The notes under the pieces are model-generated. The model had not been told where the DNA came from and did no database searches. It was given only the letters and a program-made list of their open reading frames with translations. A program made the translations under genes and the position numbers. This document shows, piece after piece, positions 26,723 to 34,954 of a stretch of 64,000 bases of DNA; within the stretch, counting starts at the first letter, position 1, and every line of letters starts with the position of its first letter. Origin of the DNA: Rubrivivax gelatinosus (GTDB lineage: Bacteria; Pseudomonadota; Gammaproteobacteria; Burkholderiales; Burkholderiaceae_C); the NCBI RefSeq assembly GCF_016583785.1, contig NZ_NRRU01000004.1, positions 1 to 64,000 of the forward strand, read 5' to 3'.

Positions 26723-27436
26723 ATGAGCTTCTTCAACACCTCACCGACGACCGCCACCAAGACGCTGCGTGTGCTGGCCCACCTGCTGAGCTATCCCGAC
26801 GCCGAGTTGCGCGCGCACCTGCCCGAACTGAAGGCGGCGCTGCACGACGAGCGCGCGCTCAGCGGCGCGCGCCTGGCCGAACTGGACGCCCTGATCACGC
26901 GCCTGTCCCGTCGCCGCCCGCTAGACGTTGAGGCCGATCACGTCGAACTCTTCGACCGCGGCCGCGGCACCGCGCTGCACCTGTTCGAGCACGTGCACGG
27001 CGACAGCCGCGACCGTGGCCCGGCCATGGTGGACCTGTGCCAGACCTACGAAGCTGCAGGTCTCTTTCTGGCGCCGGGCGAACTGCCTGACCACCTGACC
27101 GTGGTGCTGCAGTACGCATCGACACAGCCCCCGGCGCAGGCCAAGGCTTTCCTGGGCGAGATCGCGCACATCCTGCAGGTGATCTTCAGCGCGCTGTTGC
27201 GACGCGAGGCGGCACATGCCTGTGTGCTGGCCGCGCTGCTCGACCTGGCCGGCGAAAAGGCGCAGGCGGTGGCCGTGCCGCCCGAGCCCGAGCTGGATGA
27301 AAGCTGGGCCGAACCCATGGCCTTCGATGGCTGTTCCACCCAGGGCCAGGCGCGGCCCGGTCAGCCGCAACCGATTCAGATCGTGCGCGCGCCCGTACGC
27401 ACCGCCAGCCACGTGATGCCGGGAGCTTCCACATGA
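26723..27436 (+). CDS. narJ: Nitrate reductase maturation chaperone NarJ
   Basis: A 237-residue cytoplasmic chaperone of the NarJ/TorD family that holds NarGH until molybdenum cofactor insertion. The family pattern is clear: LRVLAHLLSYPDAELRAHL at the start, DHVELFDRGRGTALHLFEHVHG in the middle and LGEIAHILQVIFSALLRRE after it. The C-terminal 35 residues are a Pro/Gln-rich tail. ATG 26723 follows the narH stop directly and has AGGAG about six bases upstream; its end overlaps narI by four bases. Confidence 0.93.
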   Translation: MSFFNTSPTTATKTLRVLAHLLSYPDAELRAHLPELKAALHDERALSGARLAELDALITRLSRRRPLDVEADHVELFDRGRGTALHLFEHVHGDSRDRGPAMVDLCQTYEAAGLFLAPGELPDHLTVVLQYASTQPPAQAKAFLGEIAHILQVIFSALLRREAAHACVLAALLDLAGEKAQAVAVPPEPELDESWAEPMAFDGCSTQGQARPGQPQPIQIVRAPVRTASHVMPGAST

Positions 27437-28158
27437 ACACCCTCCACAACTTCATCTTCAACGTCTACCCGTACATCTGTCTGGCCGTGTTTCTCATGGG
27501 CAGCCTGGCCCGCTTCGACCGCGATCAGTACACGTGGAAGAGCGACAGCTCGCAGCTGCTCCGTCAGGGGCAATTGCGCTGGGGCAGCAATCTGTTCCAC
27601 GCCGGCATCCTGTTCCTCTTTTTCGGCCACCTGTTCGGCCAGCTCACGCCCCACTGGATCTATGAATACCTGATCTCGGCGTCGCAGAAGCAGTTTGTGG
27701 CGGTGGTGGCCGGCGGTGTGGCGGGATTGATCTGCTTCATCGGACTGAGCCTGCTCTTGCACCGCCGCATCTTCGACGACCGCATCCGGCTGACCAGCCA
27801 CCGGACCGACCTGGCCATCCTGATCATTCTGTGGGTGCAGCTGGTGATCGGCCTGTCGACCTTGCCTGCATCGCTGCACCATGTGTCGGACCCGCAGACC
27901 ATGCTGAGGCTGGCCAACTACCTGCAAGGGCTGGTGCTGTTCAACCCGGACGCAAGCCTGGTGTGGGGCGTGGAGTGGCACTTCCAGGCGCACATGCTGC
28001 TGGGCATGACCATCTTTCTGCTCTTCCCCTTCAGTCGCCTGGTGCATGTGTGGAGCGGCTTCGGCACGCTGGCCTATCTGGTGCGGCCGTACCAGATGGT
28101 GCGCGCCCGCCGACTGAACGTGCCGGCCAATCAGACCCTGCCCCGTCGCGGCAGCTGA
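27433..28158 (+). CDS. narI: Nitrate reductase cytochrome b subunit NarI
   Basis: A 241-residue, five-helix membrane protein that oxidises quinol and binds two b-type haems. It begins NFIFNVYPYICLAVFLMGSL; the haem-ligand His residues are in LFHAGILFLFFGHLFG and in WGVEWHFQAHMLLGMTIFLL / FSRLVHVWSG. Normal length. It anchors NarGH on the inner membrane and closes the core nar set. Confidence 0.95.
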   Translation: MNTLHNFIFNVYPYICLAVFLMGSLARFDRDQYTWKSDSSQLLRQGQLRWGSNLFHAGILFLFFGHLFGQLTPHWIYEYLISASQKQFVAVVAGGVAGLICFIGLSLLLHRRIFDDRIRLTSHRTDLAILIILWVQLVIGLSTLPASLHHVSDPQTMLRLANYLQGLVLFNPDASLVWGVEWHFQAHMLLGMTIFLLFPFSRLVHVWSGFGTLAYLVRPYQMVRARRLNVPANQTLPRRGS

Positions 28159-28191
28159 ACCTGCTGCCCCCAATCGCTGAAAGCTCAGACC

Positions 28192-28971
28192 ATGAACACG
28201 TCTACTTCTGTTCTTCCCCAGGTCAATGGCGTCGTGCTGTCGACCCCCGACGAAGCGCTGACGACCGAGACCCTCAGGCAGCGTGCCTGTGCCGAGTTGC
28301 TGCGCCAAGCTGCCGTCGAGGCGGGCCTGCTGGCTGCCGACGATCCGCTGCCCCTTGGTGGCGCCATGACCGAGGCCGCCAGCACCGCCATCGAGGCCCT
28401 GCTGGACCGGGAACTGCACATGCCCGAACCGTCGGACGAGGCTTTGCGCCGACACCACGCGGCCCAGCGTGGCCGCTACGCCGTGGGTGAACGTGTGCAG
28501 CTGCGCCACGTGCTGTTTGCCGTCACACCGGGGGTGGATGTCAATGCACTGCGCAAACGTGCCGAGGCCTGCCTGTTGGATGTGCGCTGCGCGTCGCCCG
28601 GAGGCGAGGACCGCTTCGCCGTAGCGGCGGCTTCCACGTCCAACTGTCCCAGTGGTGCCGATGGCGGTGCCTTGGGCTGGCTGACCACCGACGACTGCGC
28701 GCCCGAGTTCGCTCGCGAGATCTTCGGCAAGACCGAGGTCGGCGTGCTGCCACGCCTGGTGCACAGCCGCTTCGGGCTGCATGTGGTGGAGGTGCTGGCG
28801 CGCGAACCGGGCCTGGACCCCGCGTTCGAAGCGGTGAAGTCGGCCGTGGCCCAGGGGCTTCGGCAGCAGGCCTTTGCCACCGCGTTGCGTCAGTACCTGC
28901 AACTGCTGGCCGGCGCGGCCACGCTGACGGGCGTGGACCTGGAGGCGGCTGAGTCGCCTCTGGTCCAGTAG
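28192..28971 (+). CDS. Parvulin-type peptidyl-prolyl isomerase
   Basis: A 259-residue PpiC/NifM-like protein without a signal peptide, so cytoplasmic. The parvulin domain covers about residues 100-220: VQLRHVLFAVTPGVD, CPSGADGGALGWLTTDDCAPEFAREIF and SRFGLHVVEVLAREPG. The N-terminal 90 residues are helical, as in NifM. Such isomerases often follow narGHJI in betaproteobacteria and may assist maturation of the reductase. It lies 33 bases after narI. Confidence 0.85.
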   Translation: MNTSTSVLPQVNGVVLSTPDEALTTETLRQRACAELLRQAAVEAGLLAADDPLPLGGAMTEAASTAIEALLDRELHMPEPSDEALRRHHAAQRGRYAVGERVQLRHVLFAVTPGVDVNALRKRAEACLLDVRCASPGGEDRFAVAAASTSNCPSGADGGALGWLTTDDCAPEFAREIFGKTEVGVLPRLVHSRFGLHVVEVLAREPGLDPAFEAVKSAVAQGLRQQAFATALRQYLQLLAGAATLTGVDLEAAESPLVQ

Positions 28972-28993
28972 CTCGGCTTCTGCCCGAAAACCC

Positions 28994-29680
28994 ATGCCCG
29001 ACGAACTGCTGCAGCGCCTTCAGCGCTTCCAGACGGACGCGTTCCCGCAGCACCGCTCGCACTTCCGGCTGCTGGTCGACGATGGTCAACACCCGATGAC
29101 GCTGTTCATCGGGTGTAGCGATTCGCGCCTGGTGCCTTACCTGCTGACTGGCGCCGGTCCGGGTGAGTTGTTCCTGGTGCGCAACGTCGGTGCCTTCGTG
29201 CCACCGCACGACCAGAGCCAGGGTTTCCATGGCACGGCGGCGGCCATCGAGTTCGCCGTCCTCAACCTGTCAGTCAAACGGATCGTGGTCTGCGGTCACA
29301 GCCACTGTGGCGCGATCCGGGCCTTGTATGGCGATGTCTCACCGGCGGCAAAGCACCTCTCGCAGTGGCTGGAACTGGGCCGCGAAGCCGCCTTGCCCGT
29401 GGCCGAGCCGGGCCCCGATGTGCTGCGGCGCACCGAGCAACGTGCGGTGGTGCTGCAGCTGGAGCGGCTGATGGACTACCCGATGGTGCGAGAGCGCGTG
29501 GAGGCCGGCATACTGGCATTGCACGGCTGGCACTACGTGATCGAAGACGGCGAGGTCCATGTCTTCGACGTTCAGCGCGGCGGCTTCGTGCCGGCGGCAC
29601 GGGCCGACAACGCGGGCACCGGGCCGTACGTGGCGCACCAACCCGAAGCGCTACAGGATGATGAGTCCACCCGCTTGTGA
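28994..29680 (+). CDS. Beta-class carbonic anhydrase
   Basis: A 228-residue beta-carbonic anhydrase, interconverting CO2 and bicarbonate. Zinc ligands are Cys41 (GCSDSRLVP, with the Asp43/Arg45 dyad), His102 and Cys105 (CGHSHCGA). Length and motifs are normal for the family. It follows the isomerase gene by 22 bases and so is probably at the end of the nar operon. A link to pH or bicarbonate balance during nitrate respiration is an inference. Confidence 0.9.
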   Translation: MPDELLQRLQRFQTDAFPQHRSHFRLLVDDGQHPMTLFIGCSDSRLVPYLLTGAGPGELFLVRNVGAFVPPHDQSQGFHGTAAAIEFAVLNLSVKRIVVCGHSHCGAIRALYGDVSPAAKHLSQWLELGREAALPVAEPGPDVLRRTEQRAVVLQLERLMDYPMVRERVEAGILALHGWHYVIEDGEVHVFDVQRGGFVPAARADNAGTGPYVAHQPEALQDDESTRL

Positions 29681-29696
29681 AGGGTCGACTGTTCGG

Positions 29697-30101
29697 TCAG
29701 CCCAACTGGACGGCCTCGCCCTGATGGTCGAACGGAATCATCCCGCTCAGATTGCCGGACTTCACCGCCTCCACCATTCGGGTGAGTGCGGCCTCCACCT
29801 GCGCCGAAGCGGGCGCCTGACTTCCTTGGCCAGACATGGCCGCAGCGAACACCAGGGCCCAGTCCTGACCCATGGACAAGGCTTCCGCCTGCAACGCGGC
29901 GAAGTCCTTCAAGTCGGCAGGGTCCTTGTCGACACACATCAGCGGTGCCAACTCGCCGGACTCACCCGCTTCGAAGCGTGCCCGCTGCTCGGCCGTGGCG
30001 TCAGGGGGCAGGCTCGCCGCAGCAAACACCATCAAGAGACGCTGCGCGTCGGGTTGCTGCCGAGCGGCAGCCAGCAGATCGTTGAAGTGACTGATTTCCA
30101 T
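29697..30101 (-). CDS. Hypothetical protein (often mislabelled ribonucleotide reductase alpha)
   Basis: A 134-residue acidic protein starting at ATG 30101 (MEISHFNDLLAAARQQPDAQ). It contains LLMVFAAASLPPDATAEQRARF and PLMCVDKDPADLKDF. Similar small proteins in Burkholderiales carry a doubtful ribonucleotide-reductase label; nothing here supports that activity. Its start lies 40 bases from the divergent SirB2 gene, and its stop is 16 bases from the carbonic anhydrase stop (convergent). Confidence 0.65.
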   Translation of the reverse strand: MEISHFNDLLAAARQQPDAQRLLMVFAAASLPPDATAEQRARFEAGESGELAPLMCVDKDPADLKDFAALQAEALSMGQDWALVFAAAMSGQGSQAPASAQVEAALTRMVEAVKSGNLSGMIPFDHQGEAVQLG

Positions 30102-30141
30102 GGCTGCGAGCTTAGTCGCTTCCACCCGAAAGCCGATCACC

Positions 30142-30561
30142 ATGCCTGAGTTCGTGGTCTGGTATTCGCCCCTCAAGTTGGCCCATATCGGCCTCGTGCT
30201 GGTCAGTGGGGCGCTGTTCGCCCTGCGTGGTGCCCTGGTGCTGGCCGGGCAAAACTGGGCGATGGCCAGGCCCTGGCGTCTGCTCAGCTACGGCATCGAC
30301 ACCCTGCTGCTGACGGCCGGTGTCACGCTTTGGATCTTGCTGTCGCTGAATCCGGTCGCCAGCCCCTGGCTGGGGGTCAAGTTGCTGCTGCTGGTGCTGT
30401 ACATCGTGCTCGGCTCGCTGGCGCTCAAGCGGGCGCGGGCACCGGCAGCGCGCCGTGCCAGCTACGCCGGGGCCTTGATGGTCTACCTGTTCATGGTGTC
30501 GGTGGCGAATTCGCACCACCCGCTGGGGTTCTTGCAGGTTTGGCTGACGCATGGCGACTGA
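30142..30561 (+). CDS. SirB2-family membrane protein
   Basis: A 139-residue protein with four transmembrane segments (starting LAHIGLVLVSGALFALRG, then LLLTAGVTLWILLSL, VKLLLLVLYIVLGSLAL and SYAGALMVYLFMVSVA), the layout of the SirB2 family. Function unknown; members are frequent near nitrate and NO respiration genes. Its end touches the possible alternative start of narX at 30551. Confidence 0.8.
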   Translation: MPEFVVWYSPLKLAHIGLVLVSGALFALRGALVLAGQNWAMARPWRLLSYGIDTLLLTAGVTLWILLSLNPVASPWLGVKLLLLVLYIVLGSLALKRARAPAARRASYAGALMVYLFMVSVANSHHPLGFLQVWLTHGD

Positions 30562-30619
30562 AGTCACTCCGAGCCTTGACCAGGTTCGGTCCATTTACAG
30601 CCTCCAGTACAGTGCACGC

Positions 30620-32497
30620 ATGCCTCGGTCATGGAGCCTCTCCGCCAAGCTTGGTGCCATCGGGACCACCTTGTTGCTGATGGCGTTTGCCTCGATCGGG
30701 CTGACGCTTTGGGTGACCTGGCAGTTGGAAGGAGGTGCGGCTGCTGTCAACGAGGCCGGCCGGATGCGCATGCAGACCTGGCGCATGGCCCAGACGCTGG
30801 CCCGCTCGGACGCGCAACAGATCGCAGGGCTGGCGGCGCAGTTCGACCAAAGCGTGAGCGTGCTGCGCACGGGCGACCCGGCACGTCCGCTGCTCGTTCC
30901 ACACGACGCCCTGTCGCGGCAGGCCTTTGCGGCTGTACAGCGCGACTGGCTGGAGCTCAAGGCCAGTTGGACCGCATTGCCTGGATCGGGTGCCGAGTTG
31001 TCAGGGCAGCAGGCCGATGCCTTTGTGGCCCGCATCGACACCTTCGTGTCGGCGATCGAGCACCACCTGGCCCGACTGACGGCCATCCTGAATGCCGTGC
31101 AGTTCGTGATGGTGGCGCTGACCATCGGTAGCGCGATTGCCTTGCTGTATTCGGCCTATCTTTTCATCTTCAACCCGCTGTCCCGGTTGCAGGCCGGTTT
31201 GGCCCGGGTCGAGGCGGGCGACTTGGGCGCGCGGGTCGATCCAGGCGCCAACGACGAATTCGGCGCGCTCGCGGCCGGTTTCAACCGCATGGCCGAAACC
31301 CTGCAGGGCCTGTACCAGAACCTCGAGTCCAAGGTGCAGGAAAAGACCGAGCATCTGGAGGCGCAGCGAGCGCGCCTGGCGGCTTTGTACGAGTCCGCCG
31401 CGTTCGTGGCGCGTGCCGAAACCTTGGAGGCGCTGGCGCAGGGCATTGCCAAGCAGGTGCGCCAGGTGGCCCGCGCCGACGCTTCGGCCGTGCGTTGGTC
31501 GGACGAGGCCAACCGCAAGTACCTGTTGCTGGCGTCGGATTGTTTGCCGCAAGCCGTGATCGACGAGGAACTGTGCATTCCCACGGGCGACTGCCTGTGT
31601 GGCCAGCCCCAGGGCGGCGCCATGACACGGGTGATCCCAATACTGCCGGACGGCCCCGCGTCGCGCCTTGGACACTGCGCCCAAGAAGGCTTCCAGACCG
31701 TCATCAGCGTGCCCGTCAGGCTGCACGAGCGAATGGTTGGCGAGCTCAACCTGTTCTACCGCGAACCCAGGGCATTGTCCGACGACGACCGTGCCTTGCT
31801 GGAGACCATCGCCAGCCATCTGGCGGGTGCGATCGAGGGCCTGCGTGCAGCAGCCCTGCAACGTGAGACCGCCGTGGCCGAAGAGCGCAGCTTCATCGCG
31901 CGGGAACTGCACGATTCCATCGCCCAGAGCCTGGCCTTCCTGAAGATCCAGTTGGGCCTGCTGCGCAGTGACATTAAGAGCACTGATGCAGCCCGAATCG
32001 AAAGAACCCTGGGCGAACTCGACGCCGGCGTTCACGAGAGTCTCGGCGACGTGCGTGAACTGCTGGTGCACTTCCGCACCCGCACCAACAGCGAAGACAT
32101 TGCACCCGCCCTGAAGACCACGCTGCAGAAGTTCGAGCACCAGACCGGCCTGGCCACCCATCTGGACATCGAAGGCGACGGCATGCCGCTGCCGGCCGAC
32201 GTGCAGGTGCAGGTGCTGCATGTCGTGCAGGAGGCTCTGTCCAACGTGCGCAAGCATGCGCAGGCGAGAGAGGTGTGGGTGGAAGTGCAGCAGACGCCGC
32301 AGTGGCGCGTGGAAGTGCGCGACGACGGCTGTGGCTTCGACCCCGATGGCGCCGGCCCCGACGAGACCCATGTGGGGCTGCGCATCATGCGCGAACGGGC
32401 GCACAACATCGGCGCGACGGTGGAGGTGGCCTCGGTGCCAGGCTCGGGCACTTGCGTGGTGCTGAAGCTGCCCGAACGTCTGGGGCTGGCCGCATGA
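30620..32497 (+). CDS. narX: Nitrate/nitrite sensor histidine kinase NarX
   Basis: A 625-residue sensor kinase. Order: TM1 (about 14-35), a periplasmic domain with the nitrate-binding P-box-like VNEAGRMRMQTWRM, TM2 (about 155-178), HAMP (about 180-230), a GAF-like domain with several Cys (CIPTGDCLCGQ), then HisKA_3 with the phospho-His in RELHDSIAQSLAFLK and the ATPase domain (DDGCGFDPDGAG). It phosphorylates NarL in response to nitrate. An upstream ATG at 30551 overlapping the SirB2 stop is an alternative start. Confidence 0.92.
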   Translation: MPRSWSLSAKLGAIGTTLLLMAFASIGLTLWVTWQLEGGAAAVNEAGRMRMQTWRMAQTLARSDAQQIAGLAAQFDQSVSVLRTGDPARPLLVPHDALSRQAFAAVQRDWLELKASWTALPGSGAELSGQQADAFVARIDTFVSAIEHHLARLTAILNAVQFVMVALTIGSAIALLYSAYLFIFNPLSRLQAGLARVEAGDLGARVDPGANDEFGALAAGFNRMAETLQGLYQNLESKVQEKTEHLEAQRARLAALYESAAFVARAETLEALAQGIAKQVRQVARADASAVRWSDEANRKYLLLASDCLPQAVIDEELCIPTGDCLCGQPQGGAMTRVIPILPDGPASRLGHCAQEGFQTVISVPVRLHERMVGELNLFYREPRALSDDDRALLETIASHLAGAIEGLRAAALQRETAVAEERSFIARELHDSIAQSLAFLKIQLGLLRSDIKSTDAARIERTLGELDAGVHESLGDVRELLVHFRTRTNSEDIAPALKTTLQKFEHQTGLATHLDIEGDGMPLPADVQVQVLHVVQEALSNVRKHAQAREVWVEVQQTPQWRVEVRDDGCGFDPDGAGPDETHVGLRIMRERAHNIGATVEVASVPGSGTCVVLKLPERLGLAA

Positions 32498-33165
32498 TCG
32501 CCGCACAGCCTATTCGCGTGCTGGTGGTCGACGACCACACGCTGTTCCGCCGTGGACTGATTTCGCTGCTGGCGGGCGACGCCCGCTTTCAGGTGGTGGC
32601 CGAGGCCGGCGACGCCAACGAGGCGCATCAGCGGGCTGCGCAAACCCAGCCCGACGTGATCCTGCTGGACAACCACATGCCTGGCGTCAACGGCGTCGAC
32701 GCGCTGGCCGGGTTCAAGGCATCGTCGCCCCAGGCTCGGGTGCTGATGCTGACCGTCAGCGAGGACGAGCGAGACCTGGCGGCCGCCTTGCGCGGCGGCG
32801 CCCGTGGCTACCTGCTCAAGACCATGGACAGCGAAATGCTGGCCTCGGCCATCCAACGCACGATGGCAGGCGAATCGGTCGTCAGCCCCGAGATGACGAG
32901 CAAGCTGGTCAATGCCTTCCAGACTGGGCAGGGCACTGCCACACCATCGCCGCCGGCCGTCGATACCGACCCCATCCACAGCCTGTCGCCGCGTGAGCGC
33001 GAGATCCTGGCCCTGATCGCCAAGGGCGCCAGCAACAAGGAATTGGCGCGCGAACTGAACATTGCCGAAGCCACGGTGAAGATCCACGTGCAGCACATCC
33101 TGCGCAAGCTGAACCTCACCTCGAGGGTGCAGGCGGCGGTGTACCTGGCAGGGCGGCAGGGGTGA
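32494..33165 (+). CDS. narL: Nitrate response regulator NarL
   Basis: A 223-residue response regulator. The receiver domain starts RVLVVDDHTLFRRGL, with phospho-acceptor Asp59 in QPDVILLDNHMPG and the conserved Lys in GGARGYLLKTM. The LuxR-type HTH is at the C-terminus (LSPREREILALIAKG, then IAEATVKIHVQHILRKL). It is translationally coupled to narX (ATGA overlap) and probably activates the nar operon. Confidence 0.93.
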   Translation: MIAAQPIRVLVVDDHTLFRRGLISLLAGDARFQVVAEAGDANEAHQRAAQTQPDVILLDNHMPGVNGVDALAGFKASSPQARVLMLTVSEDERDLAAALRGGARGYLLKTMDSEMLASAIQRTMAGESVVSPEMTSKLVNAFQTGQGTATPSPPAVDTDPIHSLSPREREILALIAKGASNKELARELNIAEATVKIHVQHILRKLNLTSRVQAAVYLAGRQG

Positions 33166-33743
33166 ACGCCGAGGACGAACTGCTGGACCTGCTCGCGCTG
33201 CGTTACTCAGTGGGGCCTAAGTATTTGGCGCCTCCTGGGCCCAGCGCAGAGCAGTGGGCCCGCGCCGCGGACCTGGCCTTGCGTGCGCCTGACCATGGCG
33301 GTCTGCGTCCGTTCCGGTTTGTCGTGATCGGTGACCGCCAGCGCGTTGCATTGGCCGGGTTGTTTGCAACGGGTGCTCAGCAACGTGGGCAGACCGCCGA
33401 AGAAGTCGAGCGCGCCCGGTCGCGTGCCTTCAACGGCCCCGGGCTCGTTGCGCTGGTCGCCCGCGTGCGCGACGACGTGCCCGATGTCCCGCCGCACGAG
33501 CAGTGGCTGTGCGTCGGCGCGGCGCTGATGAACTTCATGAATGCCCTGCACCTGATGGGCTTTGGTGCCAAGGCGCTGAGCGGTGCTACGGTGTCCGACC
33601 GGGCCGTGCACACGGCGTTCTGCGGGTCGGGAGAACGGCTTGCCAACTGGGTCATCGCGGGCCGTCCTGTCCGCGCGGCGCATCCGAAGGCTGGGGCTGA
33701 AGCATCAGCCGTCATCAGCGGCTGGCGTATTGATCAGGGCTGA
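33162..33743 (+). CDS. Nitroreductase-family flavoprotein
   Basis: A 193-residue FMN-binding nitroreductase-like protein starting at GTG 33162, overlapping the narL stop by four bases. Typical motifs are RYSVGPKYL near the N-terminus, ALRAPDHGGLRPFRFVVIGD for FMN phosphate binding, and EQWLCVGAALMNFMNALHLMGFG. The substrate is unknown. Its coupling to narXL suggests co-expression with nitrate sensing. Confidence 0.82.
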   Translation: MNAEDELLDLLALRYSVGPKYLAPPGPSAEQWARAADLALRAPDHGGLRPFRFVVIGDRQRVALAGLFATGAQQRGQTAEEVERARSRAFNGPGLVALVARVRDDVPDVPPHEQWLCVGAALMNFMNALHLMGFGAKALSGATVSDRAVHTAFCGSGERLANWVIAGRPVRAAHPKAGAEASAVISGWRIDQG

Positions 33744-34315
33744 GGCGCGATCGCTGCGGTCGCCGCGTTCACTGCGACAGCGCCGCGCCGGCTGCGCATG
33801 GCCAGGCCGATGCGATCGAGTTCGACATCGCTCAGCAAGCGGGTCGCCATGGGCAGCAGTTCGGCTTCCTCGCGGGCGATGTGCTGCTCGTACAGCTGCA
33901 CGAAGCCCGGTACATCGGCGTCGGCCAGCGTTGACGCGGCGCCTTTGGCGACTTGCAACAACCGCTGGCGCATGGAAGCCCAGCGCTGCTCCAGCAAACG
34001 GTGATCACGGCACAGCGACGCGGTTAGATCGCGCAGGCAAACCGCATCGGAGCCGGCCATGGACTCCAGCAGGGCAGGAAACAGATCCTGCTCCTCGTCC
34101 TCGTGGTGGTGGCGCGCGGCAGTATCGAAGTAGCGCATGACGGCGCTCGCGGCTTCTTGCGCAGGGCGGTCCGCGCCATGGGTCTGCAGGTGGGTGACCA
34201 GGCGCAGCAGGGTTTCGCACTGGTGCTGCACACGTCCATGGCAGGCCGCCAGCATTTCAAGCGGGACTTCGAAGCCGACGGCAGGGGCGCTGTGGCCGGG
34301 GAGGGTCAGGGCCAT
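33734..34315 (-). CDS. Hemerythrin-domain protein
   Basis: A 193-residue helical protein with hemerythrin-like ligand positions: MLAACHGRVQHQCETLLRL, RHHHEDEEQDLFPALLESM, LCRDHRLLEQRWASM and YEQHIAREEAELLPMATRLL. It probably binds a di-iron centre and senses or scavenges NO or O2. It lies 22 bases downstream of nsrR on the same strand, so it is likely in the NsrR regulon. Its end overlaps the nitroreductase gene by 10 bases (convergent). Confidence 0.8.
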   Translation of the reverse strand: MALTLPGHSAPAVGFEVPLEMLAACHGRVQHQCETLLRLVTHLQTHGADRPAQEAASAVMRYFDTAARHHHEDEEQDLFPALLESMAGSDAVCLRDLTASLCRDHRLLEQRWASMRQRLLQVAKGAASTLADADVPGFVQLYEQHIAREEAELLPMATRLLSDVELDRIGLAMRSRRGAVAVNAATAAIAPQP

Positions 34316-34337
34316 GGTGGATTGATCCTGTGGGCCT

Positions 34338-34847
34338 TCAGGCGCTGCTGCCCGGGCGCGCGGCGCGCCGCGGGATCGGTGCGGCCACCACCGCAGGCAG
34401 CTTGCGGCCCGTCTGCGATAGGGGCGACTTGCCTTTGGTCGCTGACTGGCCGTGTGTCATGTGCGCCAGCGTGGCGCCGTCCAGCGCCTTGAAATAACCC
34501 GCCAGCGCGTCGTCGAAGAGGTGCTTCAGCCGGCAGCTCGGCGTCAGCGTGCAGGCGTTGGTGGTGGCGTCGAAACACTCCACCAGCCTGAAGTCGGTCT
34601 CGGTGGCGCGCACCACATCGCCGATGCGTATGGTCTCGGGCTCGGCCAGCAGCCGCAGGCCACCGCCGCGGCCCCGGGTGGTTTCGAGCAGCCCTTGCCG
34701 CGCCAGGTCGTTGACGACCTTCATCAGGTGGTTCTTCGACAGCCCGTGGTGCTCGGCCAGTTCGCCGATCGTCACCAGGCGGTCTCGGTGCGCCGCACAG
34801 TACATCAGCACCCGCAGCGTGTAGTCGGTGTATTCGGACAGGCGCAT
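34338..34847 (-). CDS. nsrR: NsrR, NO-sensing Rrf2-family repressor
   Basis: A 169-residue Rrf2 regulator. The winged HTH is at residues 1-60 (MRLSEYTDYTLRVLMY, then LAEHHGLSKNHLMKVVNDL), and the Fe-S ligands are Cys91, Cys99 and Cys105 in ECFDATTNACTLTPSC, the spacing expected for NsrR. Nitrosylation of the cluster releases DNA and derepresses NO-detoxification genes. The C-terminal tail (140-169) is longer than usual. It is divergent from nnrS across an NsrR-like dyad. Confidence 0.92.
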   Translation of the reverse strand: MRLSEYTDYTLRVLMYCAAHRDRLVTIGELAEHHGLSKNHLMKVVNDLARQGLLETTRGRGGGLRLLAEPETIRIGDVVRATETDFRLVECFDATTNACTLTPSCRLKHLFDDALAGYFKALDGATLAHMTHGQSATKGKSPLSQTGRKLPAVVAAPIPRRAARPGSSA

Positions 34848-34853
34848 GGCAAT

Positions 34854-34886
34854 CCTTAAAGATGCACACAGTGTATTGCTTTAAGG
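34854..34886. promoter_or_regulatory. Probable NsrR-type operator dyad
   Basis: A 33-base imperfect dyad: CCTTAAAG (34854-34861) pairs with CTTTAAGG (34879-34886), and an inner CACAGTG core (34867-34873, flanked by A and T) is also symmetric. The half GATGCA recalls the NsrR consensus. It starts seven bases upstream of nsrR and about 69 bases upstream of the nnrS start, so it could regulate both. Confidence 0.6.
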
Positions 34887-34954
34887 GCGGCAAGTTATTA
34901 ACATGTACGCATGCTGCATCTTTTGACCGACAGCCCAGTTTGCAGGCTCCAGGG

